Assembly: GCA_039545315.1 (NCBI GenBank) | Contig: BCIM01000004.1 | Span: forward strand, 434,001 to 498,000 | DNA: 64,000 nucleotides | Direction: 5' to 3' | From: Kondoa malvinella | Taxonomy: Eukaryota > Basidiomycota > Agaricostilbomycetes > Agaricostilbales > Kondoaceae | Shown: piece after piece, positions 58,201 through 64,000 of the stretch | Layout of the letters: each line of letters begins with the position of its first letter | How positions within the stretch are numbered: position 1 is the stretch's first letter | Notes under the pieces: generated by a model | Told to the model about the DNA's origin: nothing | What the model saw: only the letters and a program-made list of their open reading frames with translations | Databases searched by the model: none | Made by a program: the position numbers and the translations under genes

Positions 58201-60040
58201 TGTAAGTACGAAACCGCACTGACTCAGACAATCACTGACCAGATGTAGATATCGGCGTCGAGCATGTCACTTGCGACGTATGCGTCGGAACGATTGCGCT
58301 TGTTGACTCTGAGTGCACCAACGACCAGCTTACCGGCAGCGACAAGAGGTGGAATACTAGCAGCAGGCAAGTACGGCGCAAAGAGAGATTTGCGCTGTTG
58401 CTGAGGTGTAGTATTCTGGTTCTGGTAACCTTGGTTGTTGCCCATGCTGAATGAGGGAACCTTGGCATGACCGGACGATGCGCGGAAAGCGGATAGTTGC
58501 TGAAGTTGTGCAGTAGCTTGTGCGAGATCAGTAGTCGTGCCGGACGGGATGGCATTCTGAACATATTGTCCGCTGTCTACGTTCCGACGGTCTGTCAGCT
58601 CTGAACAGCATGTATCGACCGTGTCTCACTTGTGCCCCAACCGGAAAGCGAGCTCATGCTACCGCGACTGTCCCTTCGACCATGGCCTTGGACAAAGCCA
58701 CCAGCTTGGTTAGCACCTTGAGGAGATGCGCCAAAGTCAAGATCATCTTGAATAGATGGCTGCAAAGCATTGTTATTGTTGGGAGGGAATTGGAAACCGC
58801 CAAAGTTGCTAGGCGGTTGCGGAGGCGAGCCAGGACCGACAGACTGCGACAAAGCAGGTGATGTGACTTGATTACCAGATTTCACAACATTGACAGAGTG
58901 TCGTCGACCGTGACCTTTTGGTACAGCGGCTTGTTGTTGTTGAGTACTCAAGAAACCAAGACCTGTTCCACCAGCACCGAATTGACCCATTTGACCAAAG
59001 CCGCCAAAGCTACCCATGCTGCCCATTCCACCAGAACCAGGTACTTGCTGACTTTGATGACGGCGATGACCCGTTCGAGCGACATTGGCAAATCCGCCCG
59101 ACTGAGCTTGAGGTGGTTGCTGTTGTACTGACATTTCGGCAAAGCGGTTCAAGAGAGCATCCTGCTGTGCACGAAGGTTGTCGAGCTGTTGCTGAATCTG
59201 CAATTGCTCTACCATCATATTGCTGGCCATGTTTTGCTGTTGTTGTTGCTGAGCAAAGCGAGGCGGCATTGTGTTCCCTGGAGGAGGCGGTGGAGGAGCA
59301 CCAACACCGGTGTTCTGCGCGAGCTGGATCTGAGCAAGGAGATTCTGCTGCATTTCGGCAAGCTGTTGCTGCGAAATAGGATTGTTGGCTCCGTTGACGG
59401 CTTGAGACATCATCTGAAGCTGTTGCAATTGTTGGTATTGCTGGTTGATGGTGGTTGCAGCATTCGAGAATTGGCTTGGCGAAGGGAAACCATAACCGCC
59501 AGGTGATCCTTCTGCACCGTCAAAGGGAAAGTTGGGCACGCTGGGAGCTGCACACATCTATGAGCCAGTCCTGGATACAAGAAGAAGAAGCTACTCACTG
59601 ACTAGAACCTCGTTCTGAACTTCAGTCAAGGCAGATAAGCCTCCGGGTTGAAATCCGCCAGCGTTTGGGTTCAGAGTAGATCCAGCCTGTGCATTCTGGC
59701 CAGCAGCAAGGGGCAGGCTTTTCAGCTCTGCGGATGGGCTAGTCGACGCGCCGGACGACTGGTTCTTGCGATGACCGCTACCTGATCGGCCAAGACCTTG
59801 CGGAGCATGCATGGATGTTTCACTTCCACTAGCTGTTCCGATTGCCATTGGAGCTTTCGCTTTAGAAGGTGAGCGACTGTGAGGATTGTTTGAGCGACCG
59901 CCACGGTTCCCGCTAGATTGGTTGCCAGCAGAGCCACGACGTTTGTTGGGCGATTCAGGTGCTGATCTGGTGCCGCTAACAGCTTTGCTAGGAGAAGCAG
60001 GAGGGACGATCGTTTCGGGCTTTTTAGGTAGATCCGCCAT
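55224..60040 (-). CDS. SSD1: Ssd1-type RNA-binding protein of the RNase II/Dis3L2 family
   Basis: A multi-exon gene, ATG at 60040; first exons 59599-60040 and from 59547 leftwards, TGA at 55224-55226. The long N terminus is disordered and Gln/Gly/Ser-rich and holds the hallmark [14 protein letters not shown] and a second [10 protein letters not shown], likely kinase (Cbk1/Ndr) consensus HxRRxS sites. Cold-shock RNA-binding domains begin [39 protein letters not shown]. The RNB domain follows with [17 protein letters not shown] near 57300 and [23 protein letters not shown] text. It ends [23 protein letters not shown]. Ssd1 binds 5' leaders of cell-wall mRNAs and represses translation. All four RNase II aspartates appear present here. 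Confidence 0.9.
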
Positions 60041-61092
60041 TATCGTGTATGCCAGTAAAGGTCAAAAACGACTTATTAACAAAAGAATCGAAGAAGTTCA
60101 GAATTTGTGTAGACTGTACAGCGTGCAATAAGCACTCACGAGTGTTATCGAGAGATTCACAAAGGAAATGACTGTGCCAAGCTTGAAAAGAGTTCAAGGC
60201 GCGTGAAATTGCCTTGAAATGCGCAAGGAAGTTTAAAGGATGCCGCAGGAGAAGGAGCGTCCTGGGAGCGTGACTGTGAAAGGTGTTTGGGTGTGTACAA
60301 GCCAGGCCTCTGGTGTGTTGCCAGCGATTAGGCTCGAGTGGTTGCGTCAGGCAAAGCGGCGCTAAATGAAAGGAATGCTGTGAGGGTTTCCGAAGGCGAA
60401 CTCTGAGAGCGAGAGTCAAAGGCAGTATCTGAGCCGCTATGTAGCTCGGAAATGCGTCTCTGTACAATTTGACTACGCATGATTGACTGCCCTGAGACGT
60501 GTTCATTTTTCCAAGCGGGTCTCTCAATGCTACATTTCTTGGTCGGCACAGTGGAGAAGAACCAGCTACATCGGATTGGCGGGTGATGCTCTGCTCTGCA
60601 TTGATCAGGATCCGGCTTCAATGGCTCACCAACAGATGTTGTACCTGTTGAAACGGAGCGATGGCCTGTACCTGCAAGTGATAGAGCGACGACCAGAGGA
60701 CGACTCACTAGATAAGTACCAGAAGATGAAGGCAGGACGACGAAAGTGGTACGGAGCTGGAGAGTAATGTGAACAAAGATTCATTCAGATGCGAAAGAAA
60801 GGGAACACTGCAGAGCTGAGAGCATTCACTGATGACAGAGAATGTAGTCTCTACAAAGAATGCAAAAGGTGACGATCGAGAGACGTTTGCTAGATCGCCA
60901 TAGGAAGCAGAGGCGACCAGTTTCTCCGCAAGATCATGCTTCCGAGACCATATGAGACAGCCCAGTCTAAGCTCTGTCTCGCAATAGGCATGAAGATCAG
61001 CTTAAGGCCGCTCGAGAAGGAAGAAGAAAGAAGCAAAACAGAGAGTTGCCGCACTGTGCCTGGTGGACATACGACAGCAGAACGCTTGACGT
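60041..61092. other. Region upstream of SSD1 and 3' of the ABC gene
   Basis: Holds the SSD1 promoter and leader. A plus-strand frame at 60483-60767 contains from ATG 60621 a coding-like 48-residue stretch (MAHQQMLYLLKRSDGLYLQV, SLDKYQKMKAGRRKWYGAGE), which may be a small gene or an isolated exon; I could not find flanking exons. The stretch 60770-61090 shows nothing. Confidence 0.3.
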
Positions 61093-64000
61093 CTACTTCA
61101 TGACACCTGACAACGAAGCGAACAACCCGTTGCGACGAAGCAACTCTTGTGGCGGTCCGATTTCAGCTATTTTTCCGTTATCCATGCAGATGATCTATGC
61201 ACCCATCGGATCAGCATAAAGCTACCTCGCCAGAATCGTCAATTCTTACGAGATCGCTGTCGACTATCGTTGATATGCGATGGGCGACAATAAGCTTTGT
61301 GATTTGTGGAAAGGCGTCGCGCAACGTCTGTTGGAGTGCCGCATCACTTTCGAGCTGGTCAAGTCCTTGAGCAGGTTACAGGGATGTGGCCATGATCTTG
61401 CTACTCACATCTAGACTGGCACTCGCTTCGTCAAGGCACAGAATCTTTCGTTTGCGTAATATGGCACGCGCCATGGCCAGCAGCTGCTTCTCTCCAGCGC
61501 TGAGACTTCCTCCTGTAGCTCGAATCCGATGGTCTAGACCGCCATCCAGCTTCTCAGCGATAGCCCGACACTGAACCATTATCAGCTTTTCAACAGCTTA
61601 TCAACGATAGAGCACACATGAGCAGTTTCCAGAGCCGCCCAGATATCAACGTCTGTGTAAACGCCTTCCAAGTCAAGGTTTTCACGAAGACTGAGATCAA
61701 CCAAGAGCGGAACTTCGAGAAGCATGTTAGAGCAGTCAGACAATCTGGAAGGCTAATCACCTTGCGCGATAAGAGTCATCTGACTTCGTAAACTGCGTCT
61801 CGACACGGCAGCAGTATCTTGCCCATCGCATACTGTAATACCGTCGTCGAGGTTCCGCATTCGGAAGAGGGCATTCAGCAAAGTTGATTTGGAGGAACCT
61901 GTCCTTCCACAAATACCGACTTGCCAACCAGGCTGAACAGTGAATGAGACGTTCTTCAGAGCTAATTCATTTGCAGGCGAATACCGAAAGCTGACATTCC
62001 GGAATTCTATAGCGCCGCTATCGATTGTTATCGCCTTTGATGTGGCAATCTGTCCATCTTCGGGTGGGAGCTCGACAACGCCAAAGATGCGCCCGACAGC
62101 TACTGCCGACACTTCTAGTTGGAGCAGAATATTGAAAAATGCAAGGACATCCCGAGGAAATCTAGCTGCGGCTACCAGGGCTGCCCCGATCGAGCTCGAG
62201 TTGTTGGAAGCGCGTTGAGCCACTCCAACAGAAACCAGCACAATCGCCAAGCTGGATGAGCTGATCTCAAGCCAAAATTGAATCCAGGTTTGGCTAGCAA
62301 GACCAAGATAAAATGGTGTTGATGCAGTGTCGACCAGAGTGCAAACGTATTGGGATATTTCTGCATTTTTGCCGAATGCACGTATGATGCGTATTCCATC
62401 GACGTGGCAAGAGTCCGCGCACTCAGCATAAAGAGGCGTGCGTGTATTGCTCTCCATCTTCCTGAGCATGACTGAAGTCGGATTGAAAAACTTCTTGCCC
62501 AAAATGCCGACTATCAACGTGAAGGGCAGAGCAAACCCGGTCCAACTGCTGGATATCATAGCAAAAACGCCAACCGACAAGACCGCTATGCCGAATTGCC
62601 AGGTATCGGCAAGCCCGAACGCGAATTCGACTTCGTGCAAGGCACAGTCGGATGCGAAACGATTGAGTATGTAGCCAGGGCGGAAACTCAAGAGAGTCGA
62701 CAAGTCCGTCTTCATAAGCCCGTGAATCTGCCTGATATGTATTTTACGAGCTGCTTCGATTGGCTGATAGATGTCTGATGCCAAGAAGAAGTTGAAGATA
62801 GCAAAGGTAAGAGCCAGGACAAGCCCTGCCTGCAAGAATTGATAAGCTGACGAACGATTAGACAGGCATACTGAGTACCGTCGCGCCTGCCCAGAGTTTC
62901 GATGCACTCTTGTACTGAACCCAGATCTGACGCAGACATTTCAGCTTTGATTGAGATTACAGAATAAAAGGATTTACACTGGCCAAAAGTGGAAATCCGA
63001 TAGTGAAGAGTGAAATGCCAACGAGACCGCCTCCAAGAAGAGGAACGATGTACAGACCACCATGTTTGACTTGCTCCTTGCAAGCGCGGAACGTGGTCAT
63101 CAATGATGTCGCCTCATCGAGTCCTTCCGAGGCGCTGATGTCATGGTCTTTTTCTTTATCGCTTTCACTGATTGCGGTTTTCTGTTGTGCAGGACTGGAC
63201 AGTGGAGTTGAACGAGCCGCCAAATTCGGCGAGCCTTGATGGACCAAATTACCGTCGCGGAGTGTAATGATGTGCGATGCTCGACGGACAACGTCAGGAT
63301 CATTCGAGACCAGCACAGATGTGGTCGTTCCCGTAGTGAGTATACCAGCAGCACCGAAGAGTCGATCAAAGACGCGAACCACAGTCGGATGGTCGAGAGC
63401 CGCAAGAGGATCATCAAGTAGGACGATAGCTGGTTTACAGTAGACCGCCCTGGCCAGAGCAATTCTGGCTTGTTGACCACCGGACTAGGTAGCTGATGAG
63501 AGTAAGCAATGGTACAGAGAAACCAGCTTACAAGTCCCGTGGCTGATTGTGCGTCTCCATCAGACAAGGCAGACAAGTCTTGACGCAAATCACAAGCAAA
63601 TATAACTTGTTCGTACCATCGCTTGTCGTAAGAAGAGTAGAATAGAATGTTGTCCTTGATCGAACGGGATGTCTGCAGCCATGGAGTCTGAGAGCAATAG
63701 CCTAGTGATGCCCAGTTGAGATCCGACATCTGGCTGCCTGGCAGTTGATCAAGTTCGCCCAACAACGCTTTCAGCACATTTGTTTTGCCGTCGCCTGTCC
63801 TGCCTGCAACGGTTGAGCTCCACCAGATGATGTAGCCTAGGCGCGAGCTACCTTCTACGCATGTTAAACGACCGATCGGTATCTGCACCTTTGACCTGAA
63901 GTCGAGAAGAACGATTTCTTGTGTGCCAAATTGACCTTCTAGTATGATTTCAGTGTCGTCTTTCTCCCTTTTCTGGATGTCCGGAGATGACATTGTCGTC
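61093..64000 (-). CDS. ABCC-type ABC transporter, N-terminal part outside window
   Basis: The gene enters from the right edge and ends at TAG 61093-61095. NBD1: Walker [21 protein letters not shown] (after removing an intron 63804-63851), Q-loop [18 protein letters not shown], signature [19 protein letters not shown], Walker [19 protein letters not shown]2 spans about 61960-63000. NBD2: [47 protein letters not shown]. The order NBD1-TMD2-NBD2 requires a first transmembrane domain upstream, beyond the window. ABCC proteins of fungi (Yor1/Ycf1 types) export organic anions, conjugates or drugs across plasma or vacuolar membrane. The middle glycine of the NBD2 Walker A is serine. The C terminus [20 protein letters not shown] is typical. 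Confidence 0.88.

Overview
The window reads as nuclear DNA of a basidiomycete fungus, probably yeast-like or dimorphic. Genes are packed on both strands, often 50-500 bp apart. Almost every gene is split by many short introns of about 40-70 nt, with GTNNGT-type donors, CTGAC/CTAAC/TTGAT-like branch sites and AG acceptors. Recognisable families (Vps10/sortilin, Ssd1, Tom20, Rrn7, NDUFS4, DAP3/mS29, cardiolipin synthase, Uds1-domain and LON-RING proteins) fit a fungus. I cannot name the species. Gene models were spliced by hand from reading-frame phase, so single-base boundary errors are possible.

Left part (1-20.8 kb): MYND zinc-finger protein (cut by the left edge), a small membrane protein, a double-RING plus LON-domain protein, TOM20, the RNA polymerase I core factor Rrn7, a septin-like GTPase, an unrecognised basic protein (three undetermined bases inside it), a secreted Ser/Thr-rich membrane-anchored protein, complex I subunit NDUFS4, mitoribosomal mS29, cardiolipin synthase, a She3-like coiled-coil protein, and ribosomal protein uL30 (RPL7). 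The second-longest theme here is the mitochondrion: import receptor, complex I, mitoribosome and cardiolipin. RPL7 carries a C/D-box snoRNA in a 238-nt intron.

Middle (20.8-43.4 kb): a gene-poor, poorly resolved stretch, a divergent protein-kinase-like protein, a 23-exon allantoate-permease-type MFS transporter, a 2-oxoglutarate/Fe(II) dioxygenase, a SUZ-domain protein, a Golgi-type nucleotide-diphospho-sugar transferase, an F-box protein, anthranilate phosphoribosyltransferase (preceded by a 55-codon ORF ending 2 nt before its start), an Uds1-domain coiled-coil protein, mitoribosomal bL21m, formyltetrahydrofolate deformylase, and an Ept1/Cpt1-like phosphotransferase with an altered signature motif.

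Right part (43.3-64 kb): a polytopic membrane protein, the vacuolar sorting receptor Vps10, a DHCR24-like FAD oxidoreductase, an MDR reductase followed by an SDR reductase and an Sdt1/Phm8-type HAD nucleotidase (all on the plus strand), the RNA-binding/RNase II-family protein Ssd1, and the C-terminal two thirds of an ABCC-type ABC transporter cut by the right edge.

I found no transposon, CRISPR array, virus-like region or obvious secondary-metabolite cluster. The most notable items are the intronic snoRNA, very small exons and GC-AG introns, the ORF abutting TRP4, Ssd1 with a complete set of RNase II active-site aspartates, and several enzymes or GTPases with degraded signature motifs.
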